From positions 1 through 17,089 of the forward strand of contig JBPPNC010000064.1 of NCBI GenBank assembly GCA_051306365.1: a stretch of 17,089 nt of DNA, written 5' to 3'. Below the pieces are notes generated by a model. It was given only the letters and a program-made list of their open reading frames with translations, was not told the origin of the DNA and made no database searches. Shown here one piece after another: positions 1-7,157 of the stretch. Source of the DNA: Svornostia sp051306365. Its GTDB lineage: Bacteria; Actinomycetota; Thermoleophilia; Solirubrobacterales; Solirubrobacteraceae. Every line of letters starts with the position of its first letter. Within the stretch, counting starts at the first letter, position 1. The position numbers were made by a program, and so were the translations under genes.

Positions 1-61
1 CAGTTCGCAACGACGCCGTCATCGCCCGCCCGCCAGCCGCAGCTCAACCCAGGAACCCGGC

Positions 62-571
62 ATGAGAAATCAGCAAGTCCGCGACGCCATCAGGCGTTCA
101 CCACGTGCCGACCCGACGTGGGCGCACCTGGCGGGAGAACCCGATAGTGATCTCGCGAGGCGACATCGTCTCGCGACCGAGGTCATCCGCACCTCCGAGC
201 TGCTCCCCCGTCTCAAGCAGCTCGATGTGAGGCGATCCACAGACCCGCAGGGCCCTCACTTCAGCCTCTCGCGAGTCAAGCCCGACGACCGCGCGGAAGC
301 TGAGGAGATCCTCGATCTGCTCGCCGAGCTCGAAGGCCGCAACGTCTGGCACCGCACCCGCGGCGGCCCACAGGTGCTGATCCGCAACGACGCGCTCGCG
401 GCTCACGCGCGGCATTGCGCGCGTGAGCTGTTCGAGCATGCCCTCGACCGCGCTCGCCCTTGGATGAAGGACTGCGTCGACATGGACCGTGCAGCCGCAC
501 ACCTAGTCGGCGCCGCCGTAGACATCGACCTCTTCGGCGGGGCCGAGACGTACTGGCTCGTCGGCAACTAG
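62..571 (+). CDS. Hypothetical protein, first gene of an unknown operon
   Basis: A 169-residue soluble, charged protein that I do not recognise. The start is ATG with an AGGAA ribosome binding site about 8 bases upstream. It has an Arg-rich N-terminus, a helical acidic middle (residues about 75-95, EAEEILDLLAELEG) and a C-terminal segment with two Cys (CARELF, KDCVDMD). No signal peptide, membrane helix or known catalytic motif is visible. Third codon positions are strongly G/C, supporting real coding. It is followed on the same strand by a 42 aa ORF and a 268 aa gene with little or no spacing, so the three are probably co-transcribed. Because they sit on the putative tRNA-Pro-integrated element, they are likely accessory cargo. 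Function unknown. Confidence 0.65.
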   Translation: MRNQQVRDAIRRSPRADPTWAHLAGEPDSDLARRHRLATEVIRTSELLPRLKQLDVRRSTDPQGPHFSLSRVKPDDRAEAEEILDLLAELEGRNVWHRTRGGPQVLIRNDALAAHARHCARELFEHALDRARPWMKDCVDMDRAAAHLVGAAVDIDLFGGAETYWLVGN

Positions 572-608
572 GCCCAGACACGCCCGTCACAGCAGCACGA
601 GGAGGAAC

Positions 609-737
609 ATGTCCGAGTACGAAGCACCCCAGCCGGCATCGAGCCGTCACCGCGCCTCGTCCGAGCGCGAGCACACCGCGCGCCACGCGCCGGCAGGCAG
701 CCAGCCTGTCGACCGCGACGAGATCGGCGGCTGCTGA
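609..737 (+). CDS. 42-residue small protein, overlapping the next gene by one base
   Basis: A short ORF starting ATG at 609, with a GAGGAGG ribosome binding site at 599-605. It reads MSEYEAPQPASSRHR at its start and ends in IGGC before TGA at 735-737. The stop overlaps the ATG of the next gene (TGATG), a typical sign of translational coupling. About 80% of third codon positions are G or C, as expected for a real gene here. The product is hydrophilic and probably disordered (Ser, Arg, His, Pro, Glu rich), with one terminal Cys and no membrane helix. I recognise no family. It could be a small functional protein or a leader-like coupling ORF whose main role is to deliver ribosomes to the downstream gene. 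Confidence 0.55.
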   Translation: MSEYEAPQPASSRHRASSEREHTARHAPAGSQPVDRDEIGGC

Positions 738-1543
738 TGCGCGACCAAGAGCCGTGGATCCGCGCACGCGTGCAGACCAAGAAGACGTTCGCCGGCGAGC
801 CGCGGCTCGCGGGCGTGACGGCCCAGGCATTTCCCCCCGGCCGGGTGGTGCTCGGAGAGTGGTCGATCTCGCGCGAGCTGCGGAGACACAGACGCCACGA
901 TCCCAAGGTCATGATCGACGGCCTGATCATGGAGCGCGACCCGGAGACCATTCAACACTGGTGGGGCGACGTCGACACCTGCGCCCAGGCGCCCGAACTG
1001 CAGCGCATCGCCAACCTCGCCGCAGCGACGATCTGGGCGGTCCCCAACCAGATGCCCCCGCGCGTCCCCGTCGCGCGCTTCGACCCCGAGCCCGGGACGA
1101 TCGCGCACCCCCTCGCGCGCTGCTTCCGCCTCGGCGGGACAAACAGCGAGCGCTTTCCTGGCAAACCCGAGCCCGTGCGGTGGACGCGAACCGGGTGCTT
1201 CCTGGACTTCTCCGAAGAGACCCAGGCTGCCGTCGCCCACGTCCAGCCGCCGTCGCTGGAGCGTTTTCATCCCGACAGCGACAGCGCGCTCAATGCGTTC
1301 GGTGCACCCGTCCAGGCCGCCATCGCCATGCTCGACGACGACGCACTGATCGCCGCCGCGCCGTCACCTGCCCTCATCGATACCTACGTCCGACTCGCGC
1401 TCGCGCACACGTTCACCATCTTCGAGCAGTGGGGCCGGCAGATGTGGGACCACGGAGCCGACACAGAGCCCTGGTACGTCCCCGGCCCCCCAGCACCTCC
1501 CTGGCCGACATGGACCAGGCCCCCGCGCCTGGAGCACCGATGA
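737..1543 (+). CDS. Hypothetical protein, last full-length gene of the unknown operon
   Basis: A 268-residue protein I do not recognise. The ATG at 737 overlaps the TGA of the 42 aa ORF, which fixes this start by coupling. It has no signal peptide or obvious membrane span. It is rich in Trp and Pro, with segments such as IQHWWGDVDTC (about residues 72-82) and FEQWGRQMWDHG near the C-terminus, and a Pro-rich tail (PGPPAPPWPTW). I see no nuclease, ATPase or methylase motif. Its stop overlaps another ATG (ATGA at 1540-1543), so the operon may have continued into the damaged small ORF that follows. It faces the restriction-modification gene convergently. Function unknown; element cargo by context. 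Confidence 0.65.
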   Translation: MRDQEPWIRARVQTKKTFAGEPRLAGVTAQAFPPGRVVLGEWSISRELRRHRRHDPKVMIDGLIMERDPETIQHWWGDVDTCAQAPELQRIANLAAATIWAVPNQMPPRVPVARFDPEPGTIAHPLARCFRLGGTNSERFPGKPEPVRWTRTGCFLDFSEETQAAVAHVQPPSLERFHPDSDSALNAFGAPVQAAIAMLDDDALIAAAPSPALIDTYVRLALAHTFTIFEQWGRQMWDHGADTEPWYVPGPPAPPWPTWTRPPRLEHR

Positions 1544-1736
1544 CCAGTCCCGAAGCTACGTGCACCCAACTCGCGGCTCAGAGCCTGGCCGTTGGGGGAA
1601 TCCTTTTCACGGCGACGACCTCGCCAGCGACGCGATCGAACGGTGCATCGTCCCGAACATCGACTTCGACATCAGTCGACGCATGGTGCTGAGCGGCCAT
1701 CCGGGTCGAAGTCCCTCCACACGCCAGCGAACCTGA
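1540..1736 (+). pseudogene. Possible frame-disrupted small ORF after the unknown operon
   Basis: An ATG at 1540 overlaps the TGA of the preceding gene (ATGA) and opens a frame reading MTSPEATCTQLAAQSLAVGG. That frame runs to 1692, but its coding bias collapses after a run of five G at 1594-1598. From there the frame one base back has strong G/C third positions (about 26 of 29 codons) and reads NPFHGDDLASDAIERC, continuing to a TGA at 1734-1736. Reading the G run as six G would fuse both parts into one protein of about 65 residues. This may be an indel mutation, a sequencing error or programmed -1 slippage; the sequence alone cannot decide. Alternatively, a GTG at 1560 could start a 58 aa ORF in the second frame. 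No family recognised. Confidence 0.35.
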
Positions 1737-1769
1737 GGGTCGTCCGGCAGGGAAACCGGGCAGTGCCGA

Positions 1770-4637
1770 TTAGAGCCTCACCGGTGGCTCGATGCGACTG
1801 CTGGTGCGCCGCGTGTTCGCAAGGCCCTCGTTGCCAGGCCGCCGCGCGGTCAGTCCGTCCGCCTCTTCCTGAGCTATGGACTGGTTGAGCGCAAGGAGTT
1901 GCGCGAGCACATCGTCGTCGTCACTAAAACCGTAAGCGACCGCAACCGCCTCATCGAGCTTCTCCTGGAGGACACGCAAGGGGTTGCGCCCTGGGTCGCG
2001 CAGCGATGCGTACTGCTTCTCCAACGTGATGCCGTCGGCGAGCCTCTCGTCGCGAAAATTGAGAAGGTTCTCGACCGCTCCGGCGACCATCTCCACAGCC
2101 TCTTCTGTCGGCGTCTGCGGCCACGGGAAGGTGTCGAACACCGTCCTCGACGTGTAGCGCAAGTCGACACGCATCTTCGAGCAGCGCTCCTCGAAGTAGG
2201 CACGGTGGTACGTCGAGTGGAGGATTCCGAAGCTGTAGTCGTCCTCCAGAGCGAAGACGGTCAGCGCATCGCCTGGGTGGATGTCCGGCGATACAAATGC
2301 GTATATGGAAGCGCGAGTCCAGACCGAATGCCGCGAGGTCGCGATGTACCGCGACAGCCCACTAATGGCTTCCAGCATGTCGGCCCGCCGGCGCCACAGG
2401 TGCCACCAAGTCGGCATGAAGTCACGGCGCTCCCAAACTAGGGTCGCCTTCGGGTCTTCTTCAAGAAGCTCCTTGTTGCGTTCGGCCTCTTTACGCACCA
2501 GTTCCTCGCGGTCTGGGAGCACTCGGTCCTTAACCCGCTCATAGGCCGCTGGCGCTTGCGCTGCTGCGGCCATCGCATCGTCGGCGTCGATGTCGATGAC
2601 GAAGCGCGACGGAGCGCCCGTCTTCGCAATGTCGCTGCCGTTGAGATACGGGTAGATCACGGCTGCGCTCTTCGGGTCCTTGCCAACAAGAGCTTTCGCT
2701 TGCTCGGGCGTCAGCACGAAGCCCTTCGTGTGCTGCGGCGTCTGGCCCTGGAAGATGACCTGCGGGCGACGATTCGCCCACAGTTTTTTCGCATGGCGCA
2801 GGTCCGTCTCGGTCGACAGCGAGCCGGTTATCTCGGCGACCTCCATCTTGGTCGTGCCGCGCGTCAACCACAGCGTCTTTGCCCCGTCGTAGGGGCCCTT
2901 GACCCAATTGACGATGCTGACCTCAACGCTGGCGTCACCGGACCACGGCTGCGAGGAAACCGCATCGACGATGACACCCCCGTTGTCGACGATGTAGTCG
3001 AGCGTGCTCTTACGCGTGTCGCCCGAGCGGATATTTGCGGTACCAACGAGACCGGCGCGCCCCCCCGGCGGCAGTGTGTCGTGGGTCTTGCGGAACCAGT
3101 AGGAGACGTAGTCAGAGAGCCCCCCAATGTCGGGGTACGTGCGCCGTAGTGCTGCGATTTCGGCGGGCGCCTTCTCCTTCAGCATCCGCTTCGCGCCGAG
3201 GTACGGCGGGTTGCCGATACACACGCTGAACTCCGGCCACTTGGTCATCACCGCGTTAGCCGTCTGGAAGTTCCCGTCCAAGTCATCGAGCGGCAGGTAC
3301 GCGCGCTCGTCGCCGAGCTCGTCAGCGGCGAGCTTGCGCCCGAGCATCAGTGTCACCTTCGCGACCTCGACCGCGAAAGGACGCAGGTCAATGCCGAAAA
3401 ACTGCCGCGTCGAGACGAACGACATCCGCGTCGCCTCCTCGCGTCCCTGCTCGCGACTCCGATGCAAGCGCTTCTCGTGCAGCTGCCGCTCCAGCCGGCG
3501 CAGCTCGCGGTATGCCACGTAGAGGAAGTTGCCGGAGCCGCACGCTGGGTCGAGCACGCGGTAGTTGAGCATGTCGTTCTCGACCTGGCCCAGCTCTTCA
3601 AGCGTGCTCGCCTCCTCGATGCGCTGACGCCAGGGACGAACGATGGTCGGCAACACGACCTTCTGGATGTCGGCTTCGCTGGTGAAGTACGCGCCGTAGG
3701 CGTGCCGCTCGGGCTTGTCGAGCGACTGCTCGAAGAGCGTGCCAAAGATGACCGGCCGCACCGCTGCCCAGTTCTCTTGCGAGGCCAGCGCGAGCGCTCC
3801 GACCTCCTCCTCCGTCAGCTCGAACGGAGTGATGTTCGCGTACAGCCCGCCGTTGAAATAGGGGGTGCCCTCGAACCGGCCCGCCGGCGTGGCGCCCTTC
3901 GAGTCCATCTCCCGGAAGAGGCTGAACAAGAGGTCGTAAGCACTGCCCTTGCCAGCGAGCACGTCCTCGATGGCCTGCGTGAAGAAGTGCCTCGGCAACA
4001 GGCCGATGTCCTCGGAGAACATCGCCATCACGGCCTGCAAGATGAACCGCTGCGCAGCGTCGCGGTCCACCCCACGGCCGACGATCTTGTTGAAGACCGC
4101 GGAGACCATCGAAGCCGTCTCCCGCGTGACCGCGACCAGGTCATTGCCGAACGACGGCTCCTCGCGTTGAGGAAGCAGGAACGCGAGCGGCTCCCACCGT
4201 CGGTCCAGGTCTGCGACCGTGACCTTGTCGACCGGCTCTTCGAGCTGCCTGTTCAGGTCATAGACCCACAGCTCATCGAAGTTGCACAGCACGACGAACT
4301 CGGGCCGGTCCGGCACGAGGTCAATCCAGTACTCGAACGCCTGGCGGTAGTGCTTCGAGAGGTCTTCGCCGCGCTTCTTCATCTCGATGAGCACGCGCGG
4401 CTTCCAGACGAGGTCAGCGAAGGCTGTGCCGCCGCGGCTCTTCGCCTTGATGCGCTCCTCAAGCGTCGCGCCAGCGTCGAACACGCCGCCGTGGCCGAGC
4501 GCCTGGAAAAGCCGGTCGAGGAAGACCTGCGACTGCCCCTTCTCGTCTCCGTGGATATTCGCGCGCCACCACCCGATGAAGGTGGTCAGCCTCTCGCGTA
4601 GCTCTTCGACAGGCGGGTTGCTTGACACCCGCGGCAT
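1770..4637 (-). CDS. Type IIL (MmeI-like) restriction-modification enzyme, single polypeptide
   Basis: A 955-residue enzyme combining DNA cleavage and adenine methylation. The N-terminal PD-(D/E)XK nuclease shows D75 and E85-x-K87 (LIEMKK). A helical linker follows (about 150-350). The gamma-class N6-adenine methylase has motif I DPACGSGN (363-370), FGID (414-417) and catalytic NPPY (476-479). The remaining C-terminal part (about 600-850) should hold the target recognition domain. In this family cleavage and modification share one recognition domain and modify one strand, so no separate S or R gene is needed, and none is seen. I chose the ATG at 4637, which begins just before conserved-looking sequence and has GGAAA upstream; an in-frame ATG at 4706 would add 23 Pro-rich residues. 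GC is lower than in the neighbours, fitting transfer. It could instead be a methylase-only relative, but the nuclease motif looks intact. Confidence 0.85.
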   Translation of the reverse strand: MPRVSSNPPVEELRERLTTFIGWWRANIHGDEKGQSQVFLDRLFQALGHGGVFDAGATLEERIKAKSRGGTAFADLVWKPRVLIEMKKRGEDLSKHYRQAFEYWIDLVPDRPEFVVLCNFDELWVYDLNRQLEEPVDKVTVADLDRRWEPLAFLLPQREEPSFGNDLVAVTRETASMVSAVFNKIVGRGVDRDAAQRFILQAVMAMFSEDIGLLPRHFFTQAIEDVLAGKGSAYDLLFSLFREMDSKGATPAGRFEGTPYFNGGLYANITPFELTEEEVGALALASQENWAAVRPVIFGTLFEQSLDKPERHAYGAYFTSEADIQKVVLPTIVRPWRQRIEEASTLEELGQVENDMLNYRVLDPACGSGNFLYVAYRELRRLERQLHEKRLHRSREQGREEATRMSFVSTRQFFGIDLRPFAVEVAKVTLMLGRKLAADELGDERAYLPLDDLDGNFQTANAVMTKWPEFSVCIGNPPYLGAKRMLKEKAPAEIAALRRTYPDIGGLSDYVSYWFRKTHDTLPPGGRAGLVGTANIRSGDTRKSTLDYIVDNGGVIVDAVSSQPWSGDASVEVSIVNWVKGPYDGAKTLWLTRGTTKMEVAEITGSLSTETDLRHAKKLWANRRPQVIFQGQTPQHTKGFVLTPEQAKALVGKDPKSAAVIYPYLNGSDIAKTGAPSRFVIDIDADDAMAAAAQAPAAYERVKDRVLPDREELVRKEAERNKELLEEDPKATLVWERRDFMPTWWHLWRRRADMLEAISGLSRYIATSRHSVWTRASIYAFVSPDIHPGDALTVFALEDDYSFGILHSTYHRAYFEERCSKMRVDLRYTSRTVFDTFPWPQTPTEEAVEMVAGAVENLLNFRDERLADGITLEKQYASLRDPGRNPLRVLQEKLDEAVAVAYGFSDDDDVLAQLLALNQSIAQEEADGLTARRPGNEGLANTRRTSSRIEPPVRL

Positions 4638-4974
4638 TCTGTCTGTTTCCAGCGGTGGAGGTATCGGCGCCGGCGGGACCACCCCGGCCCCGCGGGTCCT
4701 CGGCACTCTCGCGGGAGTTCCCCCGGTCTGGGAGGGGCTGCGGCGATCTAGTCGCGCATCTGGCCGTCCCGGGCATCGAGTGAACCACGCCGAGTTTCCT
4801 GGATGCTCTCCTGAGAGGATGAGCCGTCATGGCAAAGGGGACGAGGGGCCTCTTCGCGGCATCCCCCTCCCGACTAGTTCAGAGCAAGCAGGGTGACAAC
4901 ACGCGACGTGTCGCGTGTCCGGTCACAGCCCGTCAGGGAAAGCCCGGCAGCCGCGCGGCCTCTGCGGTAGCCCA
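4638..4974. other. Intergenic region upstream of the restriction-modification gene
   Basis: About 340 bases with no convincing gene in any frame. It must hold the promoter of the minus-strand restriction-modification gene, but I cannot point to confident -35/-10 boxes. It contains a strong inverted repeat at 4893-4926 near the integrase stop, and a short CTCTC/GAGAG hairpin near 4805-4817. An ATG at 4829 (+) opens a 74-codon frame without a good ribosome site or coding bias; I do not call it. Confidence 0.5.
4893..4926 (-). terminator. Strong inverted repeat after the integrase gene, possible terminator
   Basis: Nine-base arms ACACGCGAC (4899-4907) and GTCGCGTGT (4910-4918) pair perfectly around a 2-base centre. 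They are flanked by outer arms GTGAC (4893-4897) and GTCAC (4922-4926). It lies about 50 bases beyond the integrase stop on the minus strand. There is no U-tract, as is common for actinobacterial terminators. The near-perfect symmetry with almost no loop also fits a protein-binding palindrome or a cruciform; the terminator call is an inference from position. Confidence 0.4.
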
Positions 4975-6279
4975 CTACTCCTCCTCTGCCTCGCGCATGG
5001 CATCGCGGATGCGGGCAAGGGCCTGCTCGGCGTTGCGATGCTTGTACAGCTGATCGATGAGCTGGCCGCCGTCGAGGTGGCCGACGATGTAGGCAATATC
5101 AGCTGATGCCAAACCCAGGCCATGCGGGCGAGGGGTTCCCAGAAACGTGATGGCCCTGTGGCGCATCTCGTAGAAGTCCAGCTTGCCGTTGCTCATCCTG
5201 CAGTGCTTGGCGGGGTCGGGCTCGGCTCGCTTGGCCTCCGCACAGGCGCGGATGCGCCGCGGCAACCAGTGATCGTCAGGCAGCGTGGCGGTGAACGCGT
5301 CGCGCAGCGGGTGCCAGTACGTCGTCCAGTTGCTCTGGCGCATGAGCACCCCGGTCTTGGTGGGGAACATGTACGTCGGGTCGACCCGCGGCATCTCCAG
5401 CAGCCGCGTCATCAAGGAGGGCGGCATCGGGACCTCCCGCACCTGGTCGTACTTCGGCGAGCCGAGCGTGGCGTCCTTGCGGACTGTCTGCTGGACGGTG
5501 ATGGTCATGTCCTTGACGCTGAGCAGATCCCATCGCAGGGCGAACAGCTCGCCAGGGCGGATCCCGTTGGTCGCGGCGGTCCGCACCGCGGCCTCCAGCA
5601 CCTCGCCATACCCGCCCGGCTCGGAGGCGCGGGCGAGCGAGGCGAGCACCTCGATCTCCTCGACGCTGAGCACGTCGGGCAGGTGCTTGCGCCCGTCGCC
5701 GGCAGGCTTGCTGTGGGCGTCCAGCGGGTTGAAGACGACCGGCTCGATGCGCTGAGCGTCATCGAGCAGGCAGCGGGCGGCCTGCAGCTTGTTGCGCGTG
5801 GCCTTGTTGGCGAACGCGTTGGCCTCCATGGCCGACAGGGCGTGCAGGATCGGTCGGTCGCCGAACTGCTCGACGAACGACTTCGCCTGATCCTCCAGCT
5901 GCTCGAACGTGCTCCGCGACTTGCGCTTGCCGTTGCGGGTGTGGTCCCACGGCCAGCCTTCGCCGGGCGCGCCGACGAACTCGGCGACGGTCATGCCGAA
6001 CATCTCGCTGTCACGCGCCGGATCGCACTCGCGCACCAGCTTCTCGTTGTCCAGGCGCGCGATGAGCTCGGCGGCGGCCTTCTCCCATGCGTCAGGGGTG
6101 TCGAAGGTTCCGACGTGGTGCTTGGCGCCGTGCTTGTCGAGCTGGCCTGACCACCGCTTGCCGCGCTGGGTCGGCGGGCCGCTCCACGTCTTCGTCGCGT
6201 CCTTGGCGCGCGGCAAGCGCCGTGAGCCGATCGTCGGCTTTGCGTCGGACGTCTTCGGCGCGGGAGGCTTGCGGGGCAT
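4975..6279 (-). CDS. int: Tyrosine recombinase (phage-type integrase)
   Basis: A 434-residue site-specific recombinase expected to integrate and excise the element at tRNA-Pro. The N-terminus (about 30-80) looks like an arm-binding domain (RGKRWSGQLDKHG), followed by a core-binding SAM-like region (about 95-195). In the catalytic domain the expected residues are R241 (NGIRPGEL), a candidate K276, R373 (YEMRH), H401 (IVGH) and nucleophile Y412 (LYKH). The usual first His of the HxxR motif is Tyr here (Y370), a known variation. The start is fixed at 6279 by an ideal GAGGAGG seven bases upstream; an earlier in-frame ATG at 6309 lies inside the preceding gene. It follows the excisionase-like gene by two bases and points away from the tRNA. 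Confidence 0.9.
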   Translation of the reverse strand: MPRKPPAPKTSDAKPTIGSRRLPRAKDATKTWSGPPTQRGKRWSGQLDKHGAKHHVGTFDTPDAWEKAAAELIARLDNEKLVRECDPARDSEMFGMTVAEFVGAPGEGWPWDHTRNGKRKSRSTFEQLEDQAKSFVEQFGDRPILHALSAMEANAFANKATRNKLQAARCLLDDAQRIEPVVFNPLDAHSKPAGDGRKHLPDVLSVEEIEVLASLARASEPGGYGEVLEAAVRTAATNGIRPGELFALRWDLLSVKDMTITVQQTVRKDATLGSPKYDQVREVPMPPSLMTRLLEMPRVDPTYMFPTKTGVLMRQSNWTTYWHPLRDAFTATLPDDHWLPRRIRACAEAKRAEPDPAKHCRMSNGKLDFYEMRHRAITFLGTPRPHGLGLASADIAYIVGHLDGGQLIDQLYKHRNAEQALARIRDAMREAEEE

Positions 6280-6281
6280 GA

Positions 6282-6500
6282 TCAGACCTCCTCGCGCGAG
6301 TTCAGCCACGCGTCGACTTCGGAGTACAGAAACAGGCGGTTGCCGCCGACCGTCCGCGACGGGCAGCCGTCGCGCACCCAGCTCTCGACGGTGCTGACGC
6401 CGGCGCTGAACAGCTCGGCGATGGTCTTCTTCTTCAGCCAGCGCTCAGGCAGCTGGCGGGTGTTGTTGTATGCGCTCTCGGCGCTGATGTCGGGGGACAT
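6282..6500 (-). CDS. Excisionase-like winged helix-turn-helix protein
   Basis: A 72-residue DNA-binding protein of the MerR-like/excisionase family. The recognisable core is a helix-turn-helix plus wing: TIAELFSAGVSTVESWVRDG (about 26-45), then GGNRLFLYSEVDAWL (52-66), the typical Arg-containing wing followed by a C-terminal helix. Proteins of this kind bend DNA near att sites and bias tyrosine integrases toward excision, and may also regulate int. I chose the ATG at 6500, with CGGAG about 10 bases upstream. An ATG at 6599 would add 33 basic residues; the frame stays open through the tRNA-Pro gene, which is not coding. The integrase ribosome binding site lies inside its last codons and its TGA is two bases before int, so the two are coupled. 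Confidence 0.8.
   Translation of the reverse strand: MSPDISAESAYNNTRQLPERWLKKKTIAELFSAGVSTVESWVRDGCPSRTVGGNRLFLYSEVDAWLNSREEV
6287..6293 (-). promoter_or_regulatory. Ribosome binding site of the integrase
   Basis: GAGGAGG, seven bases before the ATG at 6279 and located within the end of the excisionase-like gene. It is a near-perfect anti-16S match and decides the integrase start. Confidence 0.8.
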
Positions 6501-6951
6501 GTACGCGAAGCTCCGCCACACCCGCCCCGGGCGACCGGCGTTCTCGTTGCGATTCCCTGCCTTTCGCCGAGAGAGACGCACCTGAGCGACGGACGACATG
6601 CCCCGCACACGGCGTGGGCGCGCACCAGCGGATGGGCTCAGCGTCGGATCAGACGCGACGAGGCGCTCGGCGACATCGGATATCGGGCTCTGCGGTCGGA
6701 CGGGTCGGCGCGACCGCCGACCCGGGCCGGAGATCCGCCCCGTGCGCGGTGCACCCGATGCGGATGGCGCGGCCGGCGACCGGTGTGTCCGCGCGTCCCG
6801 GAATCCACTCTGCATCGGATGAAATCCGATGCACGGCGGATTTGCATCGGATTGGGGGCGTTCCGACCCGATGCAACGGCCTGGGGAACGCAAGCGGAGC
6901 TCGGGCTGGAAGACCCGAATCTTCAGGGTTTCCGGGGCTTTTTGTGGTGTT
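6501..6951. other. Non-coding region between excisionase gene and tRNA-Pro (putative attachment/regulatory region)
   Basis: About 450 bases without a credible gene; open frames here are by-products of high GC. It separates the xis-int operon from the tRNA and so should contain the int promoter and, if the element is integrated at the tRNA, integrase arm sites or repressor operators. It contains a family of GCATCGGAT boxes (separate entry). It also has two direct copies of TTCCGGGG at 6930-6937 and 6950-6957, 20 bases apart, about two helical turns. Confidence 0.55.
6642..6876. repeat. Cluster of GCATCGGAT-type boxes in direct and inverted orientation
   Basis: At least seven related boxes lie within 235 bases. 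CGTCGGAT is at 6642-6649, CATCGGAT at 6674-6681 and the inverse CCGATGC at 6755-6761. TGCATCGGAT at 6811-6820 faces ATCCGATGCA at 6824-6833, a perfect 10-base palindrome with a GAA centre. TTGCATCGG at 6842-6850 faces CCGATGCAA at 6868-6876. Position between xis-int and the tRNA 3' end suggests integrase/excisionase arm sites or operators of an element repressor. The repeats are seen directly; the role is inference. Confidence 0.6.
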
Positions 6952-6975
6952 CCGGGGACCCCTGAGGGCCCCCGG
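6952..6975 (-). terminator. GC-rich hairpin just beyond tRNA-Pro, probable tRNA operon terminator
   Basis: Arms CCGGGGACCC and GGGCCCCCGG pair with one mismatch around a CTGA loop, starting seven bases past the tRNA-Pro 3' end. There is no U-tract. If the element integrated at the tRNA 3' end, this hairpin may have come with it and would replace the native terminator. Confidence 0.45.
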
Positions 6976-6981
6976 AGAAAG

Positions 6982-7055
6982 TCGGGGAGACAGGATTTGA
7001 ACCTGCGACCGCCCGGCCCCCAGCCGGGTGCGCTACCAGACTGCGCCACTCCCCG
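6982..7055 (-). tRNA. tRNA-Pro (anticodon GGG)
   Basis: A 74-nt cloverleaf. The acceptor stem CGGGGAG pairs with CTCCCCG, with discriminator A. The anticodon stem-loop CCGGCTGGGGGCCGG contains GGG, and the T-arm has GGTTCAAATCC. No CCA is encoded. Its 3' end points toward the excisionase-integrase genes, making it the likely integration target of the element. It follows tRNA-Gly by 17 bases, so the two are probably one transcript. Confidence 0.95.
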
Positions 7056-7072
7056 TGGCACTGTTCCTACAG

Positions 7073-7143
7073 AGCGGGCGACGGGAATCGAACCCGCCCT
7101 AAGAGCTTGGAAGGCTCCTGTGCAACCACAACACTTCGCCCGC
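7073..7143 (-). tRNA. tRNA-Gly (anticodon TCC)
   Basis: A 71-nt cloverleaf. The acceptor stem GCGGGCG pairs with CGCCCGC, with discriminator T. The anticodon loop CTTCCAA gives TCC, and the T-loop is TTCGATT. The D-arm is short, as usual for tRNA-Gly. It is the first gene of a Gly-Pro tandem. Confidence 0.95.
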
Positions 7144-7157
7144 CAACGCGTGCGGTG

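Noticed and set aside
460..1539. Long open frame overlapping the unknown operon on the plus strand
   Set aside because: Arg/Pro-rich shadow translation in another frame of the 169 and 268 aa genes; only its tail after 1540 is considered separately.
3462..4601. 379-codon plus-strand frame opposite the restriction-modification gene
   Set aside because: Antisense shadow; the minus-strand frame carries the recognisable nuclease and methylase motifs.
4829..5053. ORF starting MAKGTRGLFAASPSRL
   Set aside because: No clear coding bias, overlaps the end of int, and has no family resemblance.
1..6980. Left attachment site (copy of the tRNA-Pro 3' end)
   Set aside because: I looked for the T-arm/acceptor sequence of tRNA-Pro in the left part and found none; the far att site must lie outside the window.
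6501..7061. Upstream extension of the excisionase-like frame to 7061
   Set aside because: It reads through tRNA-Pro and the repeat region, and only the last 72 codons look like protein; GC-rich DNA leaves long frames open by chance.
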